DNA from: S015-6 sp964384945
Lineage (GTDB): Bacteria > Desulfobacterota > DSWW01
Assembly (NCBI GenBank): GCA_964384945.1
Contig: CAYLMK010000007.1
Coordinates: 173,773-237,772, forward strand
Length of the DNA stretch: 64,000 nucleotides
Reading direction: 5' to 3'
Under the pieces are notes generated by a model. That model was not told where the DNA came from, did not search any database, and saw only the letters and a program-made list of their open reading frames with translations. Below, piece after piece: positions 1 to 9,262 of the stretch (the first letter of the stretch is position 1; each line of letters opens with the position of its first letter). Made by a program: the position numbers and the translations under genes.

Positions 1-804
1 CCCGCTGCCGGCCAGGGAGCCGGTGTGCGAGGCCGCCGCCCTGGCCCCCTCGGCCGTCCGACCTCCTTTGAGGAGCACGACCGGCTTTGCCTGGCAGACC
101 TTCTCGAGGGTGCGCAGGAACGCTCGGGCATCGACCAGATCCTCCAGGTAGAACCCCAAGACGCCCGTGCCTGCGTCGCGGGCGAACCATTCCGCCATGT
201 CCAGTTCGCTTATGTCGGCCTTGTTCCCCAGGCCCACGAAGGCCCGCAGACCGAAGCCGGAGCAAGATGCATGGCCCAGCGCCTCGACGCCAACGGACCC
301 GGACTGGGAAACGACGGCGATCGGCCCCCCGACCAGCAGAGAGCGGTCGCCGTGCTCGACAAAAAGCGTGTCGAGTCGCATGGACGGAACGAAGACGCCC
401 AGCGTGTTCGGCCCCAGAAGCCGAGCCCCCTTCCGTCGGCACAGAGTAACGAGACGATGCTCCGCCCGGAGACCGGAGGCGCCGGTCTCGCCGAATCCGG
501 AGGCCACGGCGATCACGCCCTTTGCCCCTGCCGCGAGCGCATCCATCAGTGCGGCCTCGCAGTGTCCGGCGCTCACGGCGAGAACGGCGAGATGCGGGGC
601 CTCCGGCAGCTCCGAGGCGCTTCGATAGACGGGGAAATCGCCTGCGGCCTGCAAGGTGGGGTGAACCGCGTAGACCGGACGGCCGCACCTGCGCAGCAAG
701 GAAAAGACCCTGCCCGCCGGCTTCTCGATGTCGTGGACCGCGCCGTAGACCACAACCGATCGCGGGGCAAAGAAGGGCTGAAGATCGGATCGGTCCATCG
801 TCAT
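1..804 (-). CDS. NDP-forming acyl-CoA synthetase (acetate-CoA ligase, ADP-forming type), partial
   Basis: These are the N-terminal 268 codons of a gene that continues past the left edge. Read on the complement, ATG at 804 follows AAGGACAGGCG. Residues 10-130 form a CoA-binding Rossmann domain (FFAPRSVVVYGAV near 11, AKGVIAVASGFGE near 94, LLGPNTLGV near 129). The succinyl-CoA-ligase-like domain begins with PIAVVSQSGSVG near 161. In this family the enzyme interconverts acyl-CoA plus ADP and Pi with acid, CoA and ATP, via a phosphohistidine that would lie outside the window. It sits 13 bases downstream of the sialidase-like lipoprotein gene, so the two may be co-transcribed. The substrate cannot be told. 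The family call is firm; the gene is incomplete only because of the window edge. Confidence 0.85.
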   Translation of the reverse strand, partial: MTMDRSDLQPFFAPRSVVVYGAVHDIEKPAGRVFSLLRRCGRPVYAVHPTLQAAGDFPVYRSASELPEAPHLAVLAVSAGHCEAALMDALAAGAKGVIAVASGFGETGASGLRAEHRLVTLCRRKGARLLGPNTLGVFVPSMRLDTLFVEHGDRSLLVGGPIAVVSQSGSVGVEALGHASCSGFGLRAFVGLGNKADISELDMAEWFARDAGTGVLGFYLEDLVDARAFLRTLEKVCQAKPVVLLKGGRTAEGARAAASHTGSLAGSG

Positions 805-817
805 CGCCTGTCCTTCT

Positions 818-2584
818 TCACGAACAGGAGGCCACGGGATCCGGAAGCGCCGGCCCTGAAATGCGCCTGGCCCCGAACTTGGACCCGTAGAGCAGCACGA
901 TGTCCGCCTTGAACAGGTCCAGCGGCAGCGGAAGGATCTGCACGTAGCCCTCGATGCCCCCGCAGAACGAGTCCGGGGACGTCGTCTTTCCGGTGAGCAC
1001 GAAATCCTCCAGGCTAAGAGGTATGGTCTCGTCGATGACCGGGTAGGCGGCCGCAGGCAAGGACCGGCTCCCGAAATTCACCGCGAAGCTTCCGTCCGCG
1101 GCGATCGGAACGTTTCTCACGGTCCAGGAATCCCCGACGGGCACCGCCTCCCCCCTTTCGACGTAGGCAGCCCGCTCCAGGGGCTGGAGCGTGAAGCTCA
1201 GGGCAGAGCCTCGAACGACCAGATCCGCGGTGAAGTAGACGGGCTCGGAAGGCCAGATCACCGGGGACATCGCAAGGAAGTGCGATCCGCCGATATCGTA
1301 GAAACGGTTCCCGGGGGGAAGGGTTGCGGCCGGACAGCGGGTCTCGGGGTCGGGCGGCGCGCAATCGGTCGGGGCGAGCCCGAAGTCCACGTCGGCGAGC
1401 CAGATGTCGCTGGGAGAGAACTGCCCCTCCAGCCATGCGAGTTCCTGATCGACCGGGCTCGAGTACCAGGAAAGAAGGTGCCTTCCCCCGGCGAGAGGGA
1501 CGAGGGCCGTATACGCCGTGTCGCCGGAGCTTTGCACGTCCTGGATCTCGCAGACTTGCACGGACGCGGCCGGGTCCGCGAGGTCGCCGCGCAGCTCGTA
1601 CGCCGTGGTCCTCTTGAAGGTGCAGGGCAGGTGCTTGCGGGCAAACACGAAATGGCGCACCGAGTCTCCTTCCCGCAGCACGGTCCATGTCGGCCCGTCG
1701 AGGCGCTGTTCGATGCGCCGGCCGCATTCCCAGGAGCGGAAGGGCACGGAGGACGTACAGATCGCCGTCTGGCCGTCGGTGAGATTCCCCTGGTTGTCCA
1801 TGCGCACCAGGGCCACCGCCTTTTCGTTGTTCTCGCCGAAGAACTGGAGCTCGGTCTCGCTCGGCACGTCCTGCCAGCCCGTATAGATGGTGGCGACCTT
1901 GCCCCAGTCCCTGCCGTCCTGGGACGAGAAGAGGCCCACGGAGATGTCCCCGTCGTCGTACGCCGTGGCATAGAGAGTCGTCCGCGGCCGGCCCGCCTCC
2001 ACGTACTCGCGTTTCGTGAGCCGCCAGAAGCCCCAGTAGGTCTCGTCGTAGCCGAGGAGCCACTGGAAAACCCCGGGAGGATCCGTAAGGGTCTTCACGG
2101 GCTCGCTCCATGTGTGGCCTCCGTCGGTCGATTCGGCGCGGACGGTCCATGCCTCGCCGAAAAGATCGCGGTACTTGAAACCGGGGACCCGGCTGATGGC
2201 GTAAAGAAAAAGCGTATCGCCCAGTTGCACAAACTTGGGATCCCGGATGTCACGGTCGTCGGCCGGGTTGCCGGGGTCGTCGGGCATGGAGACCTCACTG
2301 ATCTGCGTGAAGGTCCGGCCCTCGTCCGTCGACTCGAACACCATGATCCTGGCCCGCGCCGAGCCGGTCTGGCCCTCTTCCCCTCCGCGGAAACAGAGCA
2401 GGATCCGATCCCCCAGGCGGATCATCTCCGTGTTCTCGCTGTGCAATCCGTCCGAGTATACGATCCGCTGGTTCGAAATGAAGGCAGGGGCTTGCTGCCC
2501 GCCGCTTCTTTCCTTGTCCTCCCCGTCGTCCGCACAGCCCAAAGCGAGGAGAAGCATGCCCGCAGCGATCAGCCGGCTTGACAT
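818..2584 (-). CDS. Sialidase-fold (BNR/Asp-box) lipoprotein
   Basis: This is a predicted exported lipoprotein of 588 residues. The start ATG at 2584 has GGAGG eight bases upstream; an in-frame ATG 11 codons earlier lacks this. The N-terminus is a lipoprotein signal (MSSRLIAAGMLLLALGC, lipobox LALGC). The mature part carries Asp-box-like repeats, STDEGRTF and STDGGHTW, typical of sialidase/BNR beta-propellers, followed by a C-terminal domain of unknown type. Such folds occur in sialidases but also in many non-enzymatic or other glycan-binding proteins, and I cannot assign catalytic residues. The downstream neighbour is an acyl-CoA synthetase, which gives no functional hint. The fold is likely, the activity unknown. 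Confidence 0.7.
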   Translation of the reverse strand: MSSRLIAAGMLLLALGCADDGEDKERSGGQQAPAFISNQRIVYSDGLHSENTEMIRLGDRILLCFRGGEEGQTGSARARIMVFESTDEGRTFTQISEVSMPDDPGNPADDRDIRDPKFVQLGDTLFLYAISRVPGFKYRDLFGEAWTVRAESTDGGHTWSEPVKTLTDPPGVFQWLLGYDETYWGFWRLTKREYVEAGRPRTTLYATAYDDGDISVGLFSSQDGRDWGKVATIYTGWQDVPSETELQFFGENNEKAVALVRMDNQGNLTDGQTAICTSSVPFRSWECGRRIEQRLDGPTWTVLREGDSVRHFVFARKHLPCTFKRTTAYELRGDLADPAASVQVCEIQDVQSSGDTAYTALVPLAGGRHLLSWYSSPVDQELAWLEGQFSPSDIWLADVDFGLAPTDCAPPDPETRCPAATLPPGNRFYDIGGSHFLAMSPVIWPSEPVYFTADLVVRGSALSFTLQPLERAAYVERGEAVPVGDSWTVRNVPIAADGSFAVNFGSRSLPAAAYPVIDETIPLSLEDFVLTGKTTSPDSFCGGIEGYVQILPLPLDLFKADIVLLYGSKFGARRISGPALPDPVASCS

Positions 2585-2798
2585 AGTTCGGTCCTCCGAG
2601 AATGGTAGCCCTTGCAAGGAAGATGCACACCGTTGCTTTGAAGAATGTCAGCAGGAAACGACGCATCTGTCAAATCGTCCGGGACCGCACAGAGACAGAC
2701 GAGCCGCGGCGCCGGCAAGGCCGGGCGGTCCCCTTGCAGGAGGGTTGTTTCTCAGTGTAAATAGAGGAAGCCGAGCAACCGATTCGAAGGAGCCCCGC

Positions 2799-4364
2799 GT
2801 GACGAACGAACAGCCGAGAACCAAGCCCCCCAATTTCCTGGAAATCCATGCGGCCAACCATCCGCACAAGGCGGCCGTGATCGGGCTGGACCGGTCCCTC
2901 ACCTACGGCGAACTCCGGGCGCGGGCCCGCGCCCTGGCAAGGAGCCTCTACGGCCTGGGCGTGCGGCCCGGCGACCAGGTCGCCCTGATGAGCTACAACC
3001 ATCCGGTACATGCGGAGGTCGCCAACGCGCTGCAGTACCTGGAGGTCGGTCTGGTCATGGTCGGTTACCGGATGAAGCCCCGGGAGATCGAGTACATCGT
3101 GGACAACTCGGACTCCAGGATCCTGATCTTCTGGCACGAGTTCTCGGATCGAATCCTCCCCCACAGGGAGAACTACAAGAAGATCCTGCCGGGAGGATTC
3201 ATTTCCTTCGGGGGTTCCCCCGCCGAGGGCGCGCGCGACTACGAAGCCCTCTTCCGGGACCCTCCGAGCCTCGACCTGGAGGCCATCCCGGCCGCCGCGG
3301 AGCCGGGGAGTTCCATGATTTACACCTCGGGCACCACGGGCAGGCCCAAGGGGGCTGCCCGGAAGACGGACTTCGTCGCCAAGCCCGGTGTGATGGAGTT
3401 CATCTTCAGCACGGTGAGCACCCTCAAGATGACCCCGGACGAGGTGCATCTGGTCTGCTGTCCCCTCTACCACTCGGCCCCCACCCTGTTCAATACGATC
3501 AACTTTCTTCTGGGCGGAACATCCGTCATGCAGCCCCGGTTCGATGCCGTCGAGTTCCTCCAGATGGTGGAAAAGCACCGCGTGAACTCGGTCCACCTCG
3601 TCCCCACCATGGTGCGGAGGCTCCTCGATGTCCCCGAAGAGGTTACGGAAAGACTCGACCTGTCCAGCCTCCGGACCGTGATCTGCGGAGCCGCGCCCCT
3701 TTTCCCGGAGTACAAGCTCGCCTTTCTGGACCGTTACGGGGACTGCCTGTACGAATACTACGGATCCACCGAGGCCGGCATGAACACCCTGATCAAGCCG
3801 CAGGAGATGCGCAGGCGGCCGTCGAGCGTGGGCAGGGCCTTCACCGGCAATGAGCTTATCCTCTTCGACGAGTGCGGAAGGGAGGTGCCGGACGGCGAGC
3901 GGGGCATTCTCTACATTTACAACGGGATCATGATGGACGGATACTACAAGAATCAGCAGGCCACGGAAGAAACCCGGCGGGGCAAGTTCATCACCGTGGG
4001 CGACGTCGCGATCCGGGACGAGGAGGGATACTACTTCATCGTGGACCGGGTCAAGGACATGATCATCCGCGGAGGGGTGAACATCTATCCGGCCGAGGTC
4101 GAGGAAGTCCTGGTCTCGATGCCCGGGATCGCCGACGCGGCCGTCGTGGGCATCGAAGACGCCGAGTTCGGCGAGGCCGTGGCCGCCTTTGTGGTCTGCG
4201 CGCAGGGCGTCTCGGTTACCGAGGAGGAGATCAAGGCGTATTGCGCCGGGCAGATGGAGAACCACAAGATTCCTGTCGCCGTCTTCGTGATCCCGGAGAT
4301 TCCCAGGACCCCCACCGGAAAGATCCTGAAGCGGGAACTCCGGGAGCGGCTGAAGGCGAGCTGA
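2799..4364 (+). CDS. AMP-forming acyl-CoA synthetase/ligase
   Basis: A 521-residue member of the ANL superfamily that activates a carboxylic acid with ATP and CoA. I chose the GTG at 2799 because AAGGAG lies six bases upstream; the long open frame before it is not protein-like. Visible motifs: the P-loop YTSGTTGRPKG near residue 180, YGSTEAG near 320, and the C-terminal hinge and catalytic lysine region DRVKDMIIRGGVNIYPAEVEE and PTGKILKRELR. The substrate cannot be read from sequence. It is followed 22 bases on by an acetoacetate-decarboxylase-like gene, so both probably act on the same acyl or keto-acyl compound. A weak promoter-like TTGCAG-N16-TGTAAA lies at 2734-2761. Confidence 0.88.
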   Translation: MTNEQPRTKPPNFLEIHAANHPHKAAVIGLDRSLTYGELRARARALARSLYGLGVRPGDQVALMSYNHPVHAEVANALQYLEVGLVMVGYRMKPREIEYIVDNSDSRILIFWHEFSDRILPHRENYKKILPGGFISFGGSPAEGARDYEALFRDPPSLDLEAIPAAAEPGSSMIYTSGTTGRPKGAARKTDFVAKPGVMEFIFSTVSTLKMTPDEVHLVCCPLYHSAPTLFNTINFLLGGTSVMQPRFDAVEFLQMVEKHRVNSVHLVPTMVRRLLDVPEEVTERLDLSSLRTVICGAAPLFPEYKLAFLDRYGDCLYEYYGSTEAGMNTLIKPQEMRRRPSSVGRAFTGNELILFDECGREVPDGERGILYIYNGIMMDGYYKNQQATEETRRGKFITVGDVAIRDEEGYYFIVDRVKDMIIRGGVNIYPAEVEEVLVSMPGIADAAVVGIEDAEFGEAVAAFVVCAQGVSVTEEEIKAYCAGQMENHKIPVAVFVIPEIPRTPTGKILKRELRERLKAS

Positions 4365-4386
4365 AACCAAGCGGGGAGGAAAGACC

Positions 4387-5205
4387 ATGAGCCAGGGGAA
4401 GGGATTCGCGTTCGAGGCCGGAAAGCCCTACATCATGCCCGCTCATTTCGGCACGGCCACCCAGGGATGGGACGGGGAAAAGGCGCACTACGCCGACAAC
4501 ACGGCCCTGACCGTCCTGTATGCCACGGACGCGAGGAAGGCCTCGCGTCTTCTTCCGCCCGGCTTCGCCGTGGCCGATCCGGCGGTCGTCTCCGTCAGCT
4601 TCGTTATGTGCAGGGGCGTGGATTTCATGGCGGGCGGAGGATACAACCTCGTGGCGGTCAACCTGGCGGCCCGCTTCGAAGGGAAGCGGGACCGGGCGGA
4701 GGGCAGCTTCTCCCTGGTCCTGTGGGAGAACGACTTTTTCCCGATCGTGCTGGGACGGGAGGTGCTGGGGGCCCCCAAGCTCTTCGGGTACATACCGGAC
4801 GCGTGGCAGAGGGACGGGAAGGAGGGGTTTTCGGTATCGGAATACGGCACCCTGCTCCTGGAGGGCACGCTCTGGGATCTCAAGGAGGCCGCCGAGGCGG
4901 AGCGAGCGCAAGTTCAGGCGCAGGTGGACAGCCAGTTGTGGATGGGCTGGAAGTATGTTCCGGCCTGCGACCTGCGAGGCGCGGATGCGAGCTTTGCCAC
5001 CGCCCTTCCGGCCGCGAACGGAATCGAGCGGGCCTGGCTGGGAAAGGGGGAGGTGCTGTTTCATCCAACCGCCTGGGAACGGGCGCCCTTGTCCCACAGG
5101 GTGGTGCAGGCATTGGCCGGGCTTCCCGTCGAGCAGGGGCTGGGCGCGGTCAAGACACGGGGGTGGCAGGACCTGCTGATCAGCCGCCAACACCCCCTGG
5201 AGTGA
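4387..5205 (+). CDS. Acetoacetate decarboxylase family protein
   Basis: A 272-residue protein of the acetoacetate decarboxylase (ADC) superfamily. The motif REVLGAPK ending at Lys131 matches the region around the Schiff-base lysine of ADC, and the length is near the family norm. The N-terminus has extra residues before the core. A GGGGAGGA ribosome-binding site precedes the ATG. Members range from true decarboxylases of beta-keto acids to enzymes with other Schiff-base chemistry, so only the fold and the lysine are supported. The gene follows an acyl-CoA synthetase by 22 bases, suggesting joint metabolism of an acid such as a beta-keto acid. Confidence 0.8.
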   Translation: MSQGKGFAFEAGKPYIMPAHFGTATQGWDGEKAHYADNTALTVLYATDARKASRLLPPGFAVADPAVVSVSFVMCRGVDFMAGGGYNLVAVNLAARFEGKRDRAEGSFSLVLWENDFFPIVLGREVLGAPKLFGYIPDAWQRDGKEGFSVSEYGTLLLEGTLWDLKEAAEAERAQVQAQVDSQLWMGWKYVPACDLRGADASFATALPAANGIERAWLGKGEVLFHPTAWERAPLSHRVVQALAGLPVEQGLGAVKTRGWQDLLISRQHPLE

Positions 5206-5352
5206 GAGCCCCCGCACCGAAAAAGACGAAGGACGATCGCATGAAGATCTCAAGAAACCCGTTGAATCTTCCGATTCCTTGGATATCCGGCGAAGTTCCA
5301 CGCAAGGGGATCGGTCGGGCCGGGCAGCGGCCCTGCAGGAATCGGGCATCCG

Positions 5353-5787
5353 ATGAAGAATTGGTTCAAGAGAGAACGACGGGGGGCGGCACGAGCCGGA
5401 TTGGACCTTCCCATCGCGTTTCGGATCTATCTCCCCTCCTGCCCGGAGGTCGCCTCTTCGCCTCTTTCAGGGCGCCTCTACGACTATTCCCAGCAGGGGC
5501 TGGCGCTGCTTACAAACACCATCCATTGCGACAGCCTGCACATCTTTCATCCCAACACGATTACATCGGAGCAGTGCCTGCTTGAAATCAGGGTCCCGGA
5601 GGGCGACCAGGGGGTCACCCTGCACGGAAGGGTCGTGTGGTACGACCGCATCGACGACGAGAGCCCTTTTCTCTTCCGGGTGGGGATTCGGCTCCTCGAG
5701 GTCCCGAGAGAACTGCGCAGACAGCTCGAGAGCACCCTGAGAGAACAAAGGACAGGCGCGGATCCGCATCCTCCCGTAGGCCCGTAA
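5353..5787 (+). CDS. PilZ-domain cyclic-di-GMP-binding protein
   Basis: A 144-residue soluble protein with both halves of the PilZ c-di-GMP signature: RxxxR at Arg10-Arg14 and DxSxxG at Asp44-Gly49 (DYSQQG). A beta-rich core follows (LHGRVVWYDRI, FRVGIRLLEV). It is a single-domain PilZ protein, so it probably relays c-di-GMP to a partner, often motility or envelope functions. It starts about 150 bases after the decarboxylase gene and ends 36 bases before a convergent gene; no partner is evident nearby. Confidence 0.8.
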   Translation: MKNWFKRERRGAARAGLDLPIAFRIYLPSCPEVASSPLSGRLYDYSQQGLALLTNTIHCDSLHIFHPNTITSEQCLLEIRVPEGDQGVTLHGRVVWYDRIDDESPFLFRVGIRLLEVPRELRRQLESTLREQRTGADPHPPVGP

Positions 5788-5823
5788 CGACTCCGCAGTC
5801 GCCTTTGCTTTTTGCTCCCTACC

Positions 5824-8403
5824 CTACCTTGCCCGGTCCTGGCCCACGGCGTTCGGACAGACCGTCTTTTCGAGATCCAGGATCTTCTCTCGCAAAGCCT
5901 CGTCCCCCCCCTCGGGGTGGAGTACACGGATCATCGTGATCACCTCGCATGCCTCGCGCCTTCTCCCCATCTTCTCGTGGGCAAGGGCAATGCGGCGTTT
6001 CGCGTCCAGCCAGGCCGGGCTGCCGGGCTCCATTCCCTTTTCGTATCTGCGCCACACCTCAAGGGCCTCCTCCCACCTGCCCTGCGTCTCGCATATTTCG
6101 CCCATACGGAAGAGCACGTCCTCCGCATCGGGCGTGAGCTTCAGAATCCCGCTGTAGATACGCCTTGCCCTCTCCAGGTCTCCGCGTGCCCGCAGGAGCT
6201 CGGCCATCCGGAACTCGACCACCGACAGGTCTCTCTCAAACGAGGGCTGCCTCGAGGCGATCGCCGCCATGCCGGTGTAAAGCTTCAGGGCCAGGTCCGC
6301 CCACGCGGCCCCTCGTTCCCCGCTCCCCTCCTCTCTCCCCATCTCCGCTTCCTGATCGTAGGCCTCGGCCCACTCCGCCAGAAAATCCCAGAGGTCCCGG
6401 TCGACAGGGTAGGCCTGCAGGAGAAAATCGATTTGCCGGTTCGCCTCGTCGAGCATCCGCAGCTCCCGGCAGCACTGCAGCCTGAGCCCCATTGCCGTCA
6501 GCCAGAGGCGTCCTTCCTGCGGAAAGCGCGTTTCGAAGTCCGCGAGGGCCCGGATCGCCCTTTCGCAGGAGGCCTCCGGCCCGGATCGAAAGGTCCTGGC
6601 CTCGAGAATCGCCATTTGCGGCGCGATCCGGGCGACCGCGGGCAGGGATTTCTCCTTCCCGGGGAGCCGTGCGAACTTCTCGAATTGCGCCACCATGTCC
6701 CGGTAGAGCCCCCGCGTGTCCGCGGCCCCTGCCTTTCCTGACTGCCTTCTTCGCTCGAGATCTTCCACGTCGGCCTTGAGCAGGTAATACCGGGCCGGCC
6801 AATACAGGGGAGATCCCTCCTGGATCGCAGAGAATTCCCGCCGGGCGTCCTCGGCCTTCCCCTTCTTCTCATAATCCTGCCCGAGGAAGAAGTGCGCGCC
6901 ATCCCTGTCCTGGGGTGTAGGGCACTTGCGGAGGTACTTCCTGCTCGACTCCACACACCGCGCGTAGCTGGCCGGATCGGGCGCCTGCCGGTGGTTGCCT
7001 GCGGCCGCAACGTACTCCAGACAGGCCGCCTTGCCGACGAGGCGGGAAGCGGGGAACTCCGCGTAGAGGCGGTCAAAGGAGGCCAGCGCCTCCTTCCACT
7101 TGCCGGTCCGGCAGTAGGCGTATCCGGATCGGAAATAGACGTCGTCCAGCCTCTTGCGGACCGAGGCGTCCGAGGCGTCCGAGGCGTTCCAGAGATAGGT
7201 GTACCGCCTCAATGCCTCCGCGTACTCCCCTTTCGCGAAGTGTGCATCGGCAAGGGCCAGGCAGCCGATCGCCCCCGCCTGCTCGTTGGTCAGTTCGTCG
7301 AAGAAGGAGGGGGCCGACTCGACAAGACCGTAGAGCCTCGTGGCGTAACCGGCATCGTGGAGGCAGAGCCTGTTGAGCCCGCGCAGGGCCTCGAGGTAGA
7401 GCGCCCGGGCACCCTCCCCCGCCGCATCCCCTTTCTGGTCGATCTTCTCGAGAAGCGCCTTGACCCTGGGTTCGAGCAGGACCCTTTCCCGCAGCCTCTT
7501 GTGCTCGGCCCCCAGGACCTCCGAGAGGGTCGTCTCCTCGACGTCCTTCTCGAGTTCTGCCAGATGCTCCAGGGCTGCCTCATGCGCTCCCTCTCTGTAT
7601 CGTATCAGCGCCAGCTCATAGAGGCTCCATATGTACATGGGATCGCTTTGCCGCACGTGTTGCGTAATGGCTAGGAGATCTTTTGCCGCCTTCGCGTTCT
7701 CACCCATTTCCTTGAAGCAAAGGGCACGGCCGAAGAGGCTCCTCGCGGCGATGGTCTCGTCGGCCAGATCGAGCAGGGTCAGCGAGAAGCCCGAGACGGC
7801 CGCGTCCAGAACGGCTTTTCGTTCCGATCCGTCCTCCGGAAGGAGAAAACTGGAATAATACCCGCTCCAGCTCATCCAGTACCGCGCAAGGGAGTTGAGC
7901 CGGTGCGGCATTTGCCACTCCTGGGATTCCAGAACGGCCTGTGCGTCGTCGGCCTGATCGAGTTTGTCTTCCTGAAGCCGTTCGATCGTTCTTTCGTTGC
8001 ACAGGAGGATGAATTGGAGAATCCGGTTGTTCTTTTCAAAGGCCTGCGCACAGGACTTCGCCACGGTCGGGTCTGCGAGCCGGGCCGCTTTCTCCAACTG
8101 GAGGAGCCTGCTGATCGACTCGCCGGATTTCCTCAGGATCTGTTCCTGCAGATCGAAGGCGAACCGGCCTTCCCGGTCCGCTCGGACGGCTTCCTTATGC
8201 AGCCTGTCCAGCCAGGCGCTCATGCCGGCCAGGGAGTCGATCGAAGAAACCTCCACAGCGCTTGGAGGAGAGGCATGGGCCGCCCCCGGAACGAGCGGAA
8301 CCGGAAGCAGGAGGGCCTTTCCGACCAGAAGAAGCAAGGACGCTCTCGCCGTCCGATCGAGCCGTCTGCGCATGCGGAGAAAACCCTGGGAGCTACGCTC
8401 CAC
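5824..8403 (-). CDS. Large secreted TPR-repeat protein of an ExbB/ExbD-type operon
   Basis: An 859-residue protein with an N-terminal signal or anchor (ASLLLLVGKALLLPVPLVPGAAHA) and many helical repeats typical of tetratricopeptides, such as AKGEYAEALRRYTYLWNAS and GRWEEALEVWRRYEKG, up to the C-terminus. It is the last gene of the minus operon and overlaps the preceding ExbD gene by 11 bases, indicating translational coupling. The start used is GTG at 8403; ATG at 8373 (MRRRLDRT) is an equal alternative. Large periplasmic TPR proteins accompany other MotA/TolQ-ExbD gene sets, where they are thought to be part of an energised envelope complex. The role here is inferred from that context only. 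Confidence 0.75.
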   Translation of the reverse strand: MERSSQGFLRMRRRLDRTARASLLLLVGKALLLPVPLVPGAAHASPPSAVEVSSIDSLAGMSAWLDRLHKEAVRADREGRFAFDLQEQILRKSGESISRLLQLEKAARLADPTVAKSCAQAFEKNNRILQFILLCNERTIERLQEDKLDQADDAQAVLESQEWQMPHRLNSLARYWMSWSGYYSSFLLPEDGSERKAVLDAAVSGFSLTLLDLADETIAARSLFGRALCFKEMGENAKAAKDLLAITQHVRQSDPMYIWSLYELALIRYREGAHEAALEHLAELEKDVEETTLSEVLGAEHKRLRERVLLEPRVKALLEKIDQKGDAAGEGARALYLEALRGLNRLCLHDAGYATRLYGLVESAPSFFDELTNEQAGAIGCLALADAHFAKGEYAEALRRYTYLWNASDASDASVRKRLDDVYFRSGYAYCRTGKWKEALASFDRLYAEFPASRLVGKAACLEYVAAAGNHRQAPDPASYARCVESSRKYLRKCPTPQDRDGAHFFLGQDYEKKGKAEDARREFSAIQEGSPLYWPARYYLLKADVEDLERRRQSGKAGAADTRGLYRDMVAQFEKFARLPGKEKSLPAVARIAPQMAILEARTFRSGPEASCERAIRALADFETRFPQEGRLWLTAMGLRLQCCRELRMLDEANRQIDFLLQAYPVDRDLWDFLAEWAEAYDQEAEMGREEGSGERGAAWADLALKLYTGMAAIASRQPSFERDLSVVEFRMAELLRARGDLERARRIYSGILKLTPDAEDVLFRMGEICETQGRWEEALEVWRRYEKGMEPGSPAWLDAKRRIALAHEKMGRRREACEVITMIRVLHPEGGDEALREKILDLEKTVCPNAVGQDRAR

Positions 8404-8839
8404 CCGGATCGGTGCTCCCGCGGGGGAGGGTAAAGGAGATGTGAGTCTTCTTAGCCTTCACGCATGTATTGAACACGCTGATCACGTGCTTGTACGCCAC
8501 TTTGCTCTCGGGCTCGATGACCACGACGATATCCCGGGGCAGGCGATCGAGGTTGCGGAGCAGGTCGGAGAGGCCCGTGACCTTTCTTTCCTGCAGGTAG
8601 ATCTGCGGACCGTCCCTGCCCCTGGCCACGTGGATTCGCACCACCTCCCAGTCCTTCTGACGTTCCGATGGAGCCGCCTGCGCCCGCTCGGGAAGCCGGT
8701 TTTCCAGCACCCCCTCCGGAACGAGGAAATTGAGGGTCATGATGAAGAAGATCATCAGGAGAAAGATGACGTCGATCAACGGGGTCATCATGATCGCGAG
8801 TCTGCGTTTCTCACGGGTCGCCGCCGTGGGTCTCTTCAT
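8393..8839 (-). CDS. ExbD/TolR family biopolymer transport protein (second copy)
   Basis: A 148-residue inner-membrane protein with a short cytoplasmic N-terminus, one transmembrane helix containing the conserved acidic residue (MTPLIDVIFLLMIFF) and a periplasmic domain. ExbD/TolR proteins couple the proton motive force, through a MotA/TolQ/ExbB channel, to work in the envelope. The ATG at 8839 lies inside the end of the upstream ExbD gene (29-base overlap). Two different ExbD proteins behind one ExbB-like channel protein is a common pattern for systems that are not TonB itself. Confidence 0.88.
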   Translation of the reverse strand: MKRPTAATREKRRLAIMMTPLIDVIFLLMIFFIMTLNFLVPEGVLENRLPERAQAAPSERQKDWEVVRIHVARGRDGPQIYLQERKVTGLSDLLRNLDRLPRDIVVVIEPESKVAYKHVISVFNTCVKAKKTHISFTLPRGSTDPGGA

Positions 8840-9260
8840 TCCTCAATTCCCGATCATAGGGCTTTCGCGTCGCGAAATGAATGCGGCTGATGCCGGCCTG
8901 GGCCACCTGCTGCATTACCTTCTGCAGCATGTCGAACGGCGCATCCTGGTCGCCTCGGAGTTCGACCGTGTGTCCGCGGGGGTCCGGGAAGCGGTTCCGG
9001 AGAACCTCCTCCAGGTCGGCCACCCGGATCTTCCGGCTCCCCAGGATGACCTGTTCGTCGGCCGTCACGGTGATGGAGCACTCGGTCATGTCCGTGTTCG
9101 TCTTGGACTCGTCCGCGCTGGGCAGAAGCACGTTCTTGGGAAGGAATTCGTAGAAACTCATGATCATGATGAAGAAGATGATGATCAGAAAGACCACGTC
9201 GATGAGCGGGGTCATGTTGACGACGAAGGAAGCCCATTCCCTCTTGCGGAAGGCGCGCAC
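8811..9260 (-). CDS. ExbD/TolR family biopolymer transport protein (first copy)
   Basis: A 149-residue protein with N-terminal basic stretch, one transmembrane helix with the conserved Asp (NMTPLIDVVFLIIIFF) and a periplasmic C-terminal domain. The start is GTG at 9260, with AAGGGGG seven bases upstream and only two bases after the stop of the ExbB-like gene. It differs clearly from the next ExbD gene, so the two probably form a heteromeric unit. The function follows from family and operon. Confidence 0.88.
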   Translation of the reverse strand: MRAFRKREWASFVVNMTPLIDVVFLIIIFFIMIMSFYEFLPKNVLLPSADESKTNTDMTECSITVTADEQVILGSRKIRVADLEEVLRNRFPDPRGHTVELRGDQDAPFDMLQKVMQQVAQAGISRIHFATRKPYDRELRNEETHGGDP

Positions 9261-9262
9261 GT

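Noticed and set aside
2670..4388. A 572-codon minus-strand frame opposite the acyl-CoA synthetase
   Set aside because: The plus strand carries complete ANL-ligase motifs; the minus frame has none.
5241..5585. Plus-strand frame beginning MKISRNPLNLPI between the decarboxylase and PilZ genes
   Set aside because: It runs into the PilZ gene in another frame and becomes arginine/glycine-rich; only the first residues look protein-like.
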